Assembly (NCBI GenBank): GCA_021741155.1
Contig: JAIOYP010000020.1
Coordinates: forward strand, 1 to 61,090
Length of the DNA: 61,090 nt
Direction of reading: 5' to 3'
Source: Flavobacteriales bacterium
Lineage (GTDB): Bacteria; Bacteroidota; Bacteroidia; UBA10329
Positions within the stretch are counted from its first letter, which is position 1; every line of letters starts with the position of its first letter. This document shows, piece after piece, positions 6,650 to 16,816 of this stretch. The translations under genes were made by a program, and so were the position numbers. The notes beneath the pieces are model-generated. The model was not told the DNA's origin. It worked only from the letters and a program-made list of their open reading frames with translations, and ran no database searches.

Positions 6650-9520
6650 ATGAAATTAAAACCGTTATTCCTTCTTGCTGGCTTCGCGCTAACAACCGTT
6701 TTCAGCTTTGCTCAAAATAAGACCACCGTAGTGCCAGCAGGCATGAAGTTGGTAGAAAAGGTCGAAAAATCGGAAGATGGACTTTCCATTCCTTACGAGA
6801 AATATGTGCTCGATAATGGGCTGCAAATCATTATTCATGAAGATCATTCCGATCCAATCGTTCATGTGGATGTGACCTACCACGTAGGATCAGCCCGCGA
6901 AGAACCTTTCCGTTCGGGTTTTGCCCACTTTTTTGAGCATATGATGTTTCAAGGCTCCGATAACGTAGCCGATGAGGAGCATTTCAAAACTGTTTCAGAG
7001 TCTGGAGGTACACTTAACGGAACCACCAACAAAGACAGAACAAACTACTTCGAAACACTTCCTAGCAATCAGCTCGAAAGAGCACTTTGGCTAGAAGCAG
7101 ATAGAATGGGATTCTTGTTGGATGCCGTTACGCAAGAGAAATTTGAAGTGCAACGCGCCACCGTTAAAAACGAGCGCGGACAGAGCTACGATAACCGCCC
7201 GTATGGCTTGGTAGGCGAGAAAGTGAATCAAGCACAATACCCACAGACTCATCCTTACAATTTCCCAACAATTGGTTATTTAGAAGACCTAGACAACGCC
7301 AATGTGGATGACCTCAAACGCTTTTTCCTTCGTTGGTATGGACCAAACAATGCTGCACTTACTGTTGCTGGCGATGTAGATCCAAGCGAAGTGCTAAAAC
7401 TGGCTAAGAAATACTACGGAACCATCCCTCGCGGAACGGAAGTAGTTGCCGACAAGCAGAAGCGCGTGGTGCTACCAGAAGATCGCTACATTTCTTACGA
7501 GGACAACATTCGTTTCCCGTTGCTACAGATTTCCTATTCAACTGTTCCAAACTACCATCCTGATGAAGCTCCGTTAGATATCCTTTCCGACATTCTAGGC
7601 GGTAGCGAAAACTCACTTTTCTACAAGAACTTCCAAAAAAGTCAAGTAGCGATTCAGGCCTCTGTTCAGCATCCATGCCAAGAACTTGGAGGTCAATTTC
7701 AGTTGACTGTGCTTCCTTATCCAGGAAAAACGTTGGTAGAAATGCAAGACATGGTTAACGCAACCCTTGCCGAGTTTGAGAAACGCGGTGTGAACGATGA
7801 CGATTTAAAGCGATTCAAATCGACTATGGAAAGCCAAATGATTAGCAGCCTCGAAACAGTTTCGGGCAAGGCAACCATGCTAGCTCAGTATCAATATGTG
7901 ATGGGAAATCCCAATTATGTGGGCAAGGATTTGAAGCGGTACATGGCTGTAACCGCTGCCGACATTATGCGGGTTTACAATACTTACATTAAAGGACAAA
8001 AAGCCGTTATCCTAAGTGTTTATCCTAAAGGGCAACCACAATTAGTGGCCAAGCAAGACAATTTCACCTACGTAAGAGACAAGAAACTGAAGGCCAACAT
8101 GGCTCAATATGAAGGTCTTTCGTACGTAAAGCCAACCAAAGAAGTAGATGGTTTTGACAGAAGCGTAAAGCCTTCTTCTGGCCCAAGCCCAGTGATAAAA
8201 GTACCGGATTCTTGGTCAGTATCTTTTGAAAATGGCCTGAAGATTATTGGCGCCAAAAACGATGAAATTCCGAAGACATATCTCCGAATTGGCATCAAGA
8301 CAGGACACCGATACGAAGATGCTGCTAAAGCGGGAATTTCGGCTCTCTTTGCCTCCATGATACCAGGAACAACTGAGAAATACAGCACCGAAGAATTCGC
8401 TGGCGAGTTGGAAAAACTTGGAAGTTCAATTAGTGTAAGCGCTGGCGATGAGGAAGTGGTGGTGAACATGAGTTCACTTACCAAAAACTTGGATGCCACG
8501 TTGGCATTGCTAGAAGAAGCAATGATGCGTCCTAAGTTCACCACCGAAGAGTTTGAGCGATTGAAATTTGCACAGATGGAATCTATCGCTAATCAGGTAA
8601 ATGAGCCAACCTCCTTAGCGGACAACCAGTTCGGAAAAGTGCTTTATGGCGAGAACCATATCATGGGTATTCCGTCATCAGGAACTGAGAAAACATTAAG
8701 CGGTGTAACGCTTGCCGATGTAGAAGAATTCTACAAGTCTCGTTTTGCTCCAAACATCAGTAATTTGGTAATTGTTGGAGATATTGAAAAAGACGCGGTT
8801 TTGGGTAAACTTGGCTTCCTTAAAACTTGGAAGAAACGCGATGTGACTTACCCGAAAGAACCTGCAACTCCAGCTGCTGGAAAAACCAAAATCTATTTGG
8901 TTGACAAGCCAGATGCTGCCCAATCGGAAATCCGTTTGGGATATCTGTCTCAAGCATTTGATGCCACAGGAGATTTCTACAAATCAAAACTGATGAACTT
9001 TAACTTGGGTGGAAACTTCAACAGCCGACTCACACAAAAACTGCGTGAGGAGAAAGGTTGGACCTACGGCTCTTACTCCTACTTTGATGGAAGTGAACAT
9101 GTTGGGCCATTTATGGCAGGAGGAGCCTTTAAAAGAGAGGCTACGGATAGCGCCATTGTCGAATTCATGAATCAGTTTCAATTCTTTGCTGGCAAAGGCA
9201 TCACGGATGAAGAATTGACATTCCTCAAAAGTTCTATCGGACAAAAAGACGCCTTGAAGTATGAAGCTGGTTACCAAAAAACGGGATTCCTAAACACCAT
9301 TCTTCGTTTTGGTTTGGAAACAAACTACACAGAAAAACAAAACGACATCCTGAAAAAACTTACCAAGGAAGATGTGAATGCCTTGGCTAAGAAATACATC
9401 GATTCAAATAAAATGGCTATTGTAATCGTGGGCGACAAAGCCACCATCTACGAAGGTCTAAGCAAGTTGCCATACGAGATTGAAGTTGTGAATCAATCTG
9501 TTCCAACTAAGAAAGATTAA
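6650..9520 (+). CDS. M16-family (insulinase-like) zinc protease, two-domain
   Basis: The ATG at 6650 opens a signal peptide (to about residue 22, FSFAQ). The 956-residue protein has two M16 halves. The N-terminal half carries the inverted zinc motif HFFEH at about residues 93-97 and a downstream Glu-rich helix (LWLEADRMGF). The C-terminal half (from about residue 510) lacks HxxEH and keeps the substrate-closing motif (QKLREEKGWTYGSYSY). This active/inactive pairing is usual for periplasmic M16 proteases that degrade unfolded peptides. It is monocistronic, ended by the strong hairpin at 9554-9583. Confidence 0.9.
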   Translation: MKLKPLFLLAGFALTTVFSFAQNKTTVVPAGMKLVEKVEKSEDGLSIPYEKYVLDNGLQIIIHEDHSDPIVHVDVTYHVGSAREEPFRSGFAHFFEHMMFQGSDNVADEEHFKTVSESGGTLNGTTNKDRTNYFETLPSNQLERALWLEADRMGFLLDAVTQEKFEVQRATVKNERGQSYDNRPYGLVGEKVNQAQYPQTHPYNFPTIGYLEDLDNANVDDLKRFFLRWYGPNNAALTVAGDVDPSEVLKLAKKYYGTIPRGTEVVADKQKRVVLPEDRYISYEDNIRFPLLQISYSTVPNYHPDEAPLDILSDILGGSENSLFYKNFQKSQVAIQASVQHPCQELGGQFQLTVLPYPGKTLVEMQDMVNATLAEFEKRGVNDDDLKRFKSTMESQMISSLETVSGKATMLAQYQYVMGNPNYVGKDLKRYMAVTAADIMRVYNTYIKGQKAVILSVYPKGQPQLVAKQDNFTYVRDKKLKANMAQYEGLSYVKPTKEVDGFDRSVKPSSGPSPVIKVPDSWSVSFENGLKIIGAKNDEIPKTYLRIGIKTGHRYEDAAKAGISALFASMIPGTTEKYSTEEFAGELEKLGSSISVSAGDEEVVVNMSSLTKNLDATLALLEEAMMRPKFTTEEFERLKFAQMESIANQVNEPTSLADNQFGKVLYGENHIMGIPSSGTEKTLSGVTLADVEEFYKSRFAPNISNLVIVGDIEKDAVLGKLGFLKTWKKRDVTYPKEPATPAAGKTKIYLVDKPDAAQSEIRLGYLSQAFDATGDFYKSKLMNFNLGGNFNSRLTQKLREEKGWTYGSYSYFDGSEHVGPFMAGGAFKREATDSAIVEFMNQFQFFAGKGITDEELTFLKSSIGQKDALKYEAGYQKTGFLNTILRFGLETNYTEKQNDILKKLTKEDVNALAKKYIDSNKMAIVIVGDKATIYEGLSKLPYEIEVVNQSVPTKKD

Positions 9521-9526
9521 ACGGTT

Positions 9527-9548
9527 AGGGTTTGCCGCATCAAACCCT
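9527..9548. repeat. Copy of the AGGGTTTG-n-CAAACCCT palindromic repeat
   Basis: AGGGTTTG, CCGCAT, CAAACCCT form an 8-bp-armed inverted repeat. Apart from two central bases it equals the palindromes at 53635-53654 and 53773-53792 inside the alpha-2-macroglobulin gene. It lies just after the protease stop codon and before a separate terminator. Confidence 0.7.
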
Positions 9549-9553
9549 ATCAG

Positions 9554-9590
9554 AAAGCCGCTCCAAGAAATTGGGGCGGCTTTTTTATTT
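9554..9590 (+). terminator. Strong intrinsic terminator after the M16 protease
   Basis: AAAGCCGCTCCAA pairs with TTGGGGCGGCTTT (one G-T wobble) around a GAAA tetraloop, and a T-tract follows. The A-run on the left side means it may also work for tadA, which converges from the other side. Confidence 0.9.
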
Positions 9591-10031
9591 CCGCTTCTTC
9601 AGAAAAAATAGCTTGAGTAGGTCGGCACAATCATCTGCCATCACACCGCTTTTTGATTTAGTTTTTGGATGAAGGAGATTTCCAACGGTTGAGAAACCGC
9701 GTTTTTCGTCACTCGCTCCATAAACAACGCTATCAACTTGGCTCCAGAAAAGAGCGCCTGCACACATCACGCAAGGTTCAAGCGTTACATAGATAGTGCA
9801 GCCTTTCAGGTACTTTCCACCTATAAAATCAGCTGCTGAAGTGATGGCTTGCATCTCCGCGTGAGCGGTTACATCATTCAAAGCTTCGGTAAGATTATGA
9901 GCTCGCGCAATGATGCGTTTGTTTGCCACCACAACTACTCCAACCGGAACTTCGTCTTTATCGAATGCCCTTTGCGCCTCTTTCAAGGCTTCCTTCATAA
10001 AATGCTCGTCAGAAAATACGCTTAACTCCAT
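9585..10031 (-). CDS. tadA: tRNA-specific adenosine deaminase
   Basis: The 148-residue protein has the zinc deaminase motifs HAEM (about residue 57) and PCVMCAGA (about 87-94), with the catalytic Glu in HAEM. TadA converts A34 to inosine in tRNA-Arg(ACG), allowing it to read CGN codons. Length and motif spacing fit TadA rather than guanine or cytosine deaminases. It is monocistronic and convergent with the protease gene. On the leftward strand, TACTTTTA (10036-10043) is a one-mismatch -7 element just upstream of the ATG. Confidence 0.93.
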   Translation of the reverse strand: MELSVFSDEHFMKEALKEAQRAFDKDEVPVGVVVVANKRIIARAHNLTEALNDVTAHAEMQAITSAADFIGGKYLKGCTIYVTLEPCVMCAGALFWSQVDSVVYGASDEKRGFSTVGNLLHPKTKSKSGVMADDCADLLKLFFLKKRK

Positions 10032-10063
10032 GGGGTAAAAGTAACGCGTGGCGAGTTATGGGA

Positions 10064-10144
10064 TGTCAATTGTCAATGCCTAAATAGAGTTGACCGTGGA
10101 CTATCGACCATCGACTTTTTCCCGTTTTTCCTTTCCCGTTTTTC
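10064..10144. repeat. Degenerate 7-bp tandem array between tadA and aspS
   Basis: The spacer contains TGTCAAT twice in tandem (10064-10077). From 10089 there is GTTGACC, GTGGACT, ATCGACC and ATCGACT, then TTTTCCC, GTTTTTC, CTTTCCC and GTTTTTC. All keep a 7-bp step from 10089. It lies between divergent promoters, so it could influence both. Confidence 0.65.
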
Positions 10145-10156
10145 CCTTTAAGACCT

Positions 10157-10164
10157 TACCTTCG
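10157..10164 (+). promoter_or_regulatory. -7 element (TACCTTCG) for aspS
   Basis: TACCTTCG fits TAnnTTCG and ends 23 nt before the aspS ATG. The same octamer precedes cysQ and, on the other strand, the TonB-C-like gene at 60201. Confidence 0.6.
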
Positions 10165-10187
10165 CGCCCTCAAAAAAATTCGGTACA

Positions 10188-11939
10188 ATGCATCGCTCAC
10201 ACACTTGCGGAGAATTAAGATCAGAACACATTGGTTCTGAAGTAACGTTAAGCGGCTGGGTCCAACGTGGCCGCGACCTTGGCGGAATGACCTTCATCGA
10301 CCTTCGCGACCGCTACGGAATGACGCAATTGGCCTTTAACCTTGAGGTAAATAAGGAGCTTTGTATGAAGGCGCGCAGCTTGGGCCGCGAGTTCGTTATT
10401 AAGGTAAAAGGAAAAGTTGCCGAACGCGAAAGCAAGAACAAGAACATGCCAACTGGCGATGTTGAGATTATCGTTTCTTCTTTGGAAGTTCTGAACTCAT
10501 CAAAAACACCTCCGTTCACTATTGAAAACGAAACCGATGGTGGCGAGGAAATCAGAATGAAATACCGCTACTTGGATCTTCGCAGACAAAAAATGCGCAG
10601 TAATCTGGAGTTGCGCCACCGCCTTTCCATCGAAACAAGAAAATTTATGGATGAGCAAGGTTTTCTCGAAGTAGAAACGCCTTACCTCATTAAAAGCACG
10701 CCCGAAGGAGCCCGCGATTTTGTGGTGCCATCGAGAATGAATGCAGGGCAATTTTACGCCCTACCGCAAAGTCCGCAAACCTTCAAACAATTGCTGATGG
10801 TTTCTGGTTTTGATAAATACTATCAGATTGTTCGCTGCTTCCGCGATGAAGATTTGAGAGCCGACCGTCAGCCCGAATTCACACAACTCGATTGCGAAAT
10901 GGCTTTTGTGGAGCAAGAAGACATTCTGAACATGTTCGAGTCTTTGACGCGCCATCTGTTCAAAACCGTAAAAGGTTTAGAACTGAAGGAATTCCCAAGG
11001 ATGGAGTATGCTGATGCCATGCGTTTGTACGGTTCAGATAAACCAGACATCCGCTTCGGAATGCAGTTCGTAGAACTGAATGAAGTGGTGAAAGGACAAG
11101 GATTTGGTGTGTTTGATACTGCCGAATTGGTGGTTGGAATCAATGTAAAAGGCGGAAATATTTTTACCCGTAAGCAGATTGATGAATTCACTGAATTCGT
11201 AAAACGACCACAGATTGGTGCCACTGGATTGATTTATTGCCGCCACAACGAGGATGGCACATTCAAAAGCTCGGTAGATAAATTCTTTACCGAAGACAAG
11301 CTTGCCACTTGGGGTAAAGCATTCGATTCAGAAGTCAACGACATGATTTTCGTTATGGCAGGAACAGAGGAAAAAGTGCGCAAGCAACTTTCAGAACTTC
11401 GGTTACAGATAGCTGCCCTTCAAGGCCTTATGGATCCGGAAAAATTCGCGCCACTTTGGGTTGTCAACTTTCCACTGTTGGAATGGGACGAGGAAAGCAA
11501 GCGTTTCCACGCCATGCATCATCCGTTTACATCTGCCAAGCCGGAAGACTTGCATCTAATGGCCAACGAGCCAGGTAAGGTTCGCGCTAATGCCTACGAT
11601 TTGGTAATCAACGGAACAGAGTTGGGAGGTGGTTCCATCCGAATCCACGATAAAGGCCAGCAAAAGCGCATGTTTGACTTGCTCGGATTTACAGAAGAAG
11701 AGGCCAAAAACCAATTCGGCTTTCTGATGGATGCGTTTGAATTTGGAGCGCCACCGCATGGCGGAATCGCCTTCGGCTTTGATAGATTGTCTGCCATTTT
11801 TGGTGGACAAAAAGACATCCGAGATTTCATTGCCTTCCCTAAAAATAACTCAGGACGAGATATGATGATTGACTCTCCTTCGGTGATTGACAAGGCACAG
11901 TTGGATGAGTTGAATATTGGTGTTTTAAGCACAAAATAG
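10188..11939 (+). CDS. aspS: Aspartyl-tRNA synthetase
   Basis: This 583-residue class II synthetase has an N-terminal OB-fold anticodon domain ([22 protein letters not shown] in two blocks), then the catalytic core with motif 2 ([18 protein letters not shown]) and motif 3 ([15 protein letters not shown]). The bacterial GAD insertion lies between, at about residues 290-400. It charges tRNA-Asp and is essential. Length fits bacterial AspRS. Its own promoter precedes it, and only 40 bp separate its stop from wza, which has a separate promoter. Confidence 0.97.
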   Translation: MHRSHTCGELRSEHIGSEVTLSGWVQRGRDLGGMTFIDLRDRYGMTQLAFNLEVNKELCMKARSLGREFVIKVKGKVAERESKNKNMPTGDVEIIVSSLEVLNSSKTPPFTIENETDGGEEIRMKYRYLDLRRQKMRSNLELRHRLSIETRKFMDEQGFLEVETPYLIKSTPEGARDFVVPSRMNAGQFYALPQSPQTFKQLLMVSGFDKYYQIVRCFRDEDLRADRQPEFTQLDCEMAFVEQEDILNMFESLTRHLFKTVKGLELKEFPRMEYADAMRLYGSDKPDIRFGMQFVELNEVVKGQGFGVFDTAELVVGINVKGGNIFTRKQIDEFTEFVKRPQIGATGLIYCRHNEDGTFKSSVDKFFTEDKLATWGKAFDSEVNDMIFVMAGTEEKVRKQLSELRLQIAALQGLMDPEKFAPLWVVNFPLLEWDEESKRFHAMHHPFTSAKPEDLHLMANEPGKVRANAYDLVINGTELGGGSIRIHDKGQQKRMFDLLGFTEEEAKNQFGFLMDAFEFGAPPHGGIAFGFDRLSAIFGGQKDIRDFIAFPKNNSGRDMMIDSPSVIDKAQLDELNIGVLSTK

Positions 11940-11966
11940 GGGTGATTATCAGGTTGTATTAAGAGT

Positions 11967-11974
11967 TATATTTG
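11967..11974 (+). promoter_or_regulatory. -7 element (TATATTTG) for wza-wzc; possible leaderless start
   Basis: TATATTTG is a perfect TAnnTTTG element, and only 5 nt separate it from the wza ATG at 11980. Bacteroidota transcripts usually start a few bases after this element, so the mRNA may begin at or next to the start codon with no Shine-Dalgarno leader. Confidence 0.6.
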
Positions 11975-11979
11975 CGCCC

Positions 11980-12741
11980 ATGAAATTCAGACCAGCGATT
12001 CTGCTGATTTTACTGTCGTCAATCCTAATTCTATCGGAGTCCTGCATCACTAGAAAGGACATCTCTTACTTTCAGGATATAGGAGACACCCTTTCAATTC
12101 AGAAAATTTCCCGTGATTTTGAAGCGGTGATTCAGAGTGGCGACATTCTTTCCATTCACGTTACAAGTTTGAGCAATGAAGCCAGTAGCTTCTTCAATGT
12201 CATAGGAGAGACTACAGATCAACAAGTAGCAAATACGTATCTAGTAAATGCTTCTGGGGAAATCGAGATGCCGTTGATTGGATCGGTTTCAATTGCTGGT
12301 AGCACATCCGAATCTGCCAAACAGATTATTAAGGAGAAACTAAAGAAATATCTGGTGGATCCAACAGTTAATCTGCGAATAAGGAATTTCAAAGTAACTG
12401 TGTTGGGCGAAGTGCAAGTGCCAGGAGTATATACCATTCCGAATGAAAAAATAACCTTGATAGAAGCCCTTGGTCTCGCTGGCGACATGACAATTTTTGC
12501 CAAAAGAATAAATGTCCTAGTCATTCGAGAACAAGACGGACAAAGAAGCTTTGTGAAGCTGGATTTGACGTCAAAAGAATTTTTTGAATCCGATTATTAT
12601 TACCTCCACAGCAATGATATTCTTTATGTGGAACCAGGTAAAGGCAAATTCGCCTCGGCCGATGCATGGTATAAGATTCTTCCTATCGTTTTCAGTGGTC
12701 TCACCGCACTTGGGCTCTTCCTGCAACGGATTAATTTCTAA
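11980..12741 (+). CDS. wza: Polysaccharide export outer-membrane lipoprotein (Wza-like)
   Basis: The 253-residue protein starts with a hydrophobic segment ending at Cys22 (ILSESCITR), a probable lipoprotein site. A poly_export domain follows (about 45-135: IQSGDILSIHVTSL, ASGEIEMPLIGSVSIAG), then a SLBB domain (about 140-215: VTVLGEVQVPGVYTIP). A final hydrophobic segment (about 230-250) fits the C-terminal membrane helix of Wza. Wza proteins form the outer-membrane channel for Wzy-dependent capsule or exopolysaccharide. It is the first gene of a two-gene operon with wzc, 9 bp away. Confidence 0.9.
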   Translation: MKFRPAILLILLSSILILSESCITRKDISYFQDIGDTLSIQKISRDFEAVIQSGDILSIHVTSLSNEASSFFNVIGETTDQQVANTYLVNASGEIEMPLIGSVSIAGSTSESAKQIIKEKLKKYLVDPTVNLRIRNFKVTVLGEVQVPGVYTIPNEKITLIEALGLAGDMTIFAKRINVLVIREQDGQRSFVKLDLTSKEFFESDYYYLHSNDILYVEPGKGKFASADAWYKILPIVFSGLTALGLFLQRINF

Positions 12742-12750
12742 TAGCAATAC

Positions 12751-15159
12751 ATGACCGACCAAAACCAAAATGCAGTTGCTGATGACGATGAGTTGGATTT
12801 AGGAAAAATTATCCAACTTGTTCTTGAGAATTGGCTTCTGTTTGCCGTTTCAATCTTGTTGGCCTTGATTATCAGCTACGCCTACGTTTGGTATTCGCAG
12901 CCTGTGTACGAAATGACTACCACAGTATTGGTCGATGACCAAGGCTCTGATATCTCTCAGAATATTTTGGATGAAGTTGGTGTAGTAGGCAAGAAGCGGA
13001 ACATTGAAAATGAGATAGCCATTCTAAGCTCACGGAATCTTGTTGAAAAGGCTATGGCAACACTTAATCTCAACGTAAGTTATACCATCAATTTGGGGCT
13101 TAGAAAAAGAGACCTCTACAACGACAGCCCACTGAAACTTGATTATCTGCTATCCGAAGATGCTCCATCGGCCTTCCTATTCACCGTTCATCTTGCGCAA
13201 GACGAACCAACGGCTGTTCTAACCTATGAGCTGCAAGAGTCGAATGGAGATTGGACAGAATACGAACAACATATTACGCTGGAAGAACAGTTCAGTAATC
13301 CTCTAGGACATTTCCGATTACTGCCAACCGAATATTTTCCTCTATTCGCAAGTGGTGACTCTGCCCGAAGTCTTGATTACGAACTACAGTATATGAGCAA
13401 CAGTCAACTAGCCACCATCTATTTAGGGATGCTTGAAGTTGAAGAAGCGCGAGAGAAAGCAAGTATTCTGAGACTCAGGTTGAAGGACCAAGTTGGTCAG
13501 CGTGGCGAAGATGTTCTAGACGCCATTCTCGGAGTCTTTATCCAAAACAATATTGAAAAGAAGAATCAACTTGCTTCAAATTCACTGAAATTCATTGAAA
13601 AGCAGTTGGATGTGATAACTACTGACCTGACCATATTGGAGAGTGAAATAAAAGGCTTCAAGACCTCTCACGGAATCACTGACATCAGTTCGGAAGCCAC
13701 TTTCTTTCTACAACAAGTAGGATCGTTGGATGCAACAGTGTCTGAAATGGATGTGAAGCTCAGCATTATAAATTACCTGGAAGTATATATCACTTCTGAT
13801 AAGGATTTGAAAAATGCTTCACCATCAAGTTTAGGAATTGCTGATCCATTGTTGAATGCGCTCATCGTCCAACTAAACACTCTCTCAACTGAACGACAAA
13901 GTCTGCTTCGTTTTACCAAAGAAGACAATCCACTGGTTAATGCACTCGATCTTCAAATTCAGGAAACCAAGAAATCTCTGATTAATAACATCGCCAGTAT
14001 TAGAAGCGGGCTGGAAGCCTCCAAAAAGGAATTGCAGAAACAATTGGCGGGTATTGAAAAAAAGGTGAAAACCTTGCCCAAGGCTGAGTATGACTTGCTT
14101 GCTCTTCAAAGACAGTACTCTATTAAAGAGAGTCTCTATTTGCTGCTACTCGAAAAAAAATCGGAGAACTCCATTCTACTAGCCTCTACTGTTTCGGACA
14201 ATATGGTTATTGATAAGGCCAGAAGCACCGAAGACCCCATCAAACCCAAAAAATCATTCGTCTATCTCCTTGGATTATTAATTGGATTTGGTATTCCGAG
14301 TTTTTATCTCGTTTTAATACTGATTTTTGATAACCGAATCAAAGATGGAGACCACCTTAAGAAAACGTCTCCTATTCCATTTTTGGGGGTTATTCCACAT
14401 CATAACGAAACTCACTATCTGGTTGTACGCGATATGGTTAATACGGCCATTGCCGAATCATTCCGCTCCATCAGAACCAACCTTTCTTTCCTTATCCAAA
14501 AAAACGAACTTGCCTTAGGTGTGTCTCCAAAGGTCATTCAGCTCACTTCGGCCATGGGATCAGAAGGGAAATCATTCTGTTCTATCAATCTCGCAGCATC
14601 CTTGGCGCTTGGTGGCGCAAAAACCATTGTGGTCGGTCTGGATTTGCGAAAGCCAAAACTGGCAGAGTATTTTTCACTCTCCAACAAGATTGGGGCAAGT
14701 TCTGTTTTGGCTGGTATGGAATCTCTTGAAAATGCCATTTTAAGCACCGAAATTGAAAATCTAGATGTGCTCGTAGCTGGGCCAGTTCCACCCAACCCTT
14801 CTGAACTTCTTATGGGGAAAGGCTTGACCGAAATGCTGGAAAATCTTACTCAAATGTATGACCACGTTGTATTGGATACGCCTCCGATAGGTTTGGTTAC
14901 CGATAGTCTCATAATTTCTGAGCATGCCGCCACAACAATATATGTGGTTAGACAGAATGTCACGAATTTAAACAGCATGCAGTATATCAATGATTTGTAT
15001 CGATCAAAGAAGATTAAGAGTATTTCGCTATTGTTTAATGATGTGAAATCCTCAAAATTCGGCTATGGTTATGGCTATGGTTATGGTCAAGGCTACTATA
15101 TCGAAACGGTTAAGTTGACCAAGTGGCAACGACTGAAACTGTTCTTGAAGCCCTCTTAG
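12751..15159 (+). CDS. wzc: Polysaccharide co-polymerase / BY-kinase (Wzc-like)
   Basis: The 802-residue inner-membrane protein has a Wzz domain with membrane segments at about residues 28-48 and 503-527 and a coiled-coil-rich periplasmic part. A cytoplasmic bacterial tyrosine kinase domain follows. Walker A is SAMGSEGKSF (about 600), Walker A' is IVVGLDLRKPKL (about 628) and Walker B is VVLDTPP (about 706). The tail has a YGYGYGYGQGYY cluster (about 770-781), the autophosphorylation region that tunes chain length and export. It works with Wza and Wzy. It overlaps the convergent wzi-like gene by 4 bp. Confidence 0.93.
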   Translation: MTDQNQNAVADDDELDLGKIIQLVLENWLLFAVSILLALIISYAYVWYSQPVYEMTTTVLVDDQGSDISQNILDEVGVVGKKRNIENEIAILSSRNLVEKAMATLNLNVSYTINLGLRKRDLYNDSPLKLDYLLSEDAPSAFLFTVHLAQDEPTAVLTYELQESNGDWTEYEQHITLEEQFSNPLGHFRLLPTEYFPLFASGDSARSLDYELQYMSNSQLATIYLGMLEVEEAREKASILRLRLKDQVGQRGEDVLDAILGVFIQNNIEKKNQLASNSLKFIEKQLDVITTDLTILESEIKGFKTSHGITDISSEATFFLQQVGSLDATVSEMDVKLSIINYLEVYITSDKDLKNASPSSLGIADPLLNALIVQLNTLSTERQSLLRFTKEDNPLVNALDLQIQETKKSLINNIASIRSGLEASKKELQKQLAGIEKKVKTLPKAEYDLLALQRQYSIKESLYLLLLEKKSENSILLASTVSDNMVIDKARSTEDPIKPKKSFVYLLGLLIGFGIPSFYLVLILIFDNRIKDGDHLKKTSPIPFLGVIPHHNETHYLVVRDMVNTAIAESFRSIRTNLSFLIQKNELALGVSPKVIQLTSAMGSEGKSFCSINLAASLALGGAKTIVVGLDLRKPKLAEYFSLSNKIGASSVLAGMESLENAILSTEIENLDVLVAGPVPPNPSELLMGKGLTEMLENLTQMYDHVVLDTPPIGLVTDSLIISEHAATTIYVVRQNVTNLNSMQYINDLYRSKKIKSISLLFNDVKSSKFGYGYGYGYGQGYYIETVKLTKWQRLKLFLKPS

Positions 15160-16814
15160 ATACCGATAGTCATGCCCAGCGATAAACTGTGTGGGCTGCC
15201 AGAGTACACCGCAGGGTTGAATCTATAGGCGTCCAGCCCAGTCTCTTTCAGGTATTGGTAGTTTAAACTCACATTGATACCATGGGATACTAGATACTTT
15301 ATCTTCGCATTCAATTGGTAGCGCTTAACACGTGTTTGAATAATGAACGGAAATCCTGTTCCAGCATCTCCATTAGTATATTCATAAGTCTCCCCTTTTC
15401 GTATCAGGGTAAAGCCCAAATTTAGAGCTAGTCGACTAATTGGCTTATAGATTAGTGAAGTGTAGTATTCTTCGGCATTGTCCTTCAAATAATGGCCTAA
15501 TGCATAGCTGTTGCTTTCAAACGTAGTAGTGTTGATGAAATGCTGATATACGAAGGGATTATTCCGTGTGTATTCAAAAATCAGCGAGAGATTAACATTT
15601 GCAGGAGCCGTGAACCGGAATCCTGCTTTCCAACTCAAGTGATTCCTCGATGTTTGGGGTTTGAACATTGAACTCAAACGTAATTCATCAACAAAAACGC
15701 TTGTATAGACTTCGAGAAACCGGAGGTTTCTCGAAACCAGATTGATGAACATTTGGGAATTCTGACCACGGGAGTTTGTACCGCTGCCAGTACTATTCAA
15801 CGTATGATCTACGGACTTGTAAAACAGAAATGGAATAAGATATACTGGATTGAAGCGGTCTGAATAAACCACACTGTTTCCGAATGAGAAATACAGACCT
15901 TTTACCGGTCTAACTGTAAACATGTTTGCAGCCAAAAACTTTGAGCGCATGATGTCGCGTGTCTGACTGCCCGATTGGTAACTGGCGCTGCTATCAATCA
16001 CATCTGAAACTAGCCACGCATGTATATAATCAAATGAGAACCAAGGCACTGGGTTCAAATGCATCTTAATCATTGGAAAAGATGGAGTTCGACCAGAAAA
16101 GATGTTAGACCCGTTATAGGCCGTTCCCCATTTAATGTTGTCCTTGGCCAAGGCTAGATAGCCCCATTTTGCACAGGCGGCAATGCCTCCACGCATTTCG
16201 CTGAAGTCCCGATTTCCTTTATAGTTGACACCTAAACGCTGATTGAGAAACGATTCATCGCTAAGTATTCTTGAATCGTGTTGGTCTGCGATATCTGCGA
16301 AAAAACTGAAATAGGGGCTGATGTTACCAAATAGGGAAACACCGAACTCGCGATGATAGAAAAGCTGATCCTTGGTCCACCAACCTTCTCCGCCAATCCG
16401 AGCGTTCAAGGAAATGTTAAACAGTTTTCCCTTGTAGTGAAAAAGATCGTGTCGTTTTATTCTCTTCCGAAGTGGGAATACTTCTTTCTTCTTCAGCCCT
16501 TTTCCTATATAATCCAGTCCAACATAGGAAGAATCCTCCTTGATAAAATCCTGCTTATAGAAAGCCAACTCATCCCTTTGACGCTTATTCAATCGGTCTG
16601 TTGTGTCTGAAATTGACCAAAGCACATCGTGAATCTGTACGCGGCTCAATGGTAGCACCGCAGAATTCAGCTGAACAACCTTGATGGAAGACATTTCCTC
16701 TAAGAATTCGTAAATCTCCTGATCGGAGTGATGCACAGGCACGTATTGCGCCACAGCACTCCTAAGCACAAAAAGTAATACTGAGCACGCAAGAATGAGG
16801 ATTCGGAAAAACAT
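15156..16814 (-). CDS. Capsule assembly outer-membrane barrel (Wzi-like)
   Basis: The 552-residue protein has an N-terminal signal peptide ending about residue 22 (LRSAVAQ), an alpha-helical N-terminal part (residues about 30-90) and a long beta-barrel region rich in aromatic strands ending NPAVYSGSPHSLSLGMTIGI. This layout and its place in a Wza/Wzc locus fit the Wzi family, which anchors capsule to the outer membrane. It also shares a loose plan with the RemB-like pair at 1408-4648. It is downstream of the priming transferase gene with a 2-bp gap, so it probably ends that transcript. Confidence 0.72.
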   Translation of the reverse strand: MFFRILILACSVLLFVLRSAVAQYVPVHHSDQEIYEFLEEMSSIKVVQLNSAVLPLSRVQIHDVLWSISDTTDRLNKRQRDELAFYKQDFIKEDSSYVGLDYIGKGLKKKEVFPLRKRIKRHDLFHYKGKLFNISLNARIGGEGWWTKDQLFYHREFGVSLFGNISPYFSFFADIADQHDSRILSDESFLNQRLGVNYKGNRDFSEMRGGIAACAKWGYLALAKDNIKWGTAYNGSNIFSGRTPSFPMIKMHLNPVPWFSFDYIHAWLVSDVIDSSASYQSGSQTRDIMRSKFLAANMFTVRPVKGLYFSFGNSVVYSDRFNPVYLIPFLFYKSVDHTLNSTGSGTNSRGQNSQMFINLVSRNLRFLEVYTSVFVDELRLSSMFKPQTSRNHLSWKAGFRFTAPANVNLSLIFEYTRNNPFVYQHFINTTTFESNSYALGHYLKDNAEEYYTSLIYKPISRLALNLGFTLIRKGETYEYTNGDAGTGFPFIIQTRVKRYQLNAKIKYLVSHGINVSLNYQYLKETGLDAYRFNPAVYSGSPHSLSLGMTIGI

Positions 16815-16816
16815 AA

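Noticed and set aside
15061-15096. Tandem DNA repeat GGCTATGGTTAT as a mobile or regulatory element
   Set aside because: It encodes the Tyr/Gly tail expected of a Wzc kinase, so protein function explains it.
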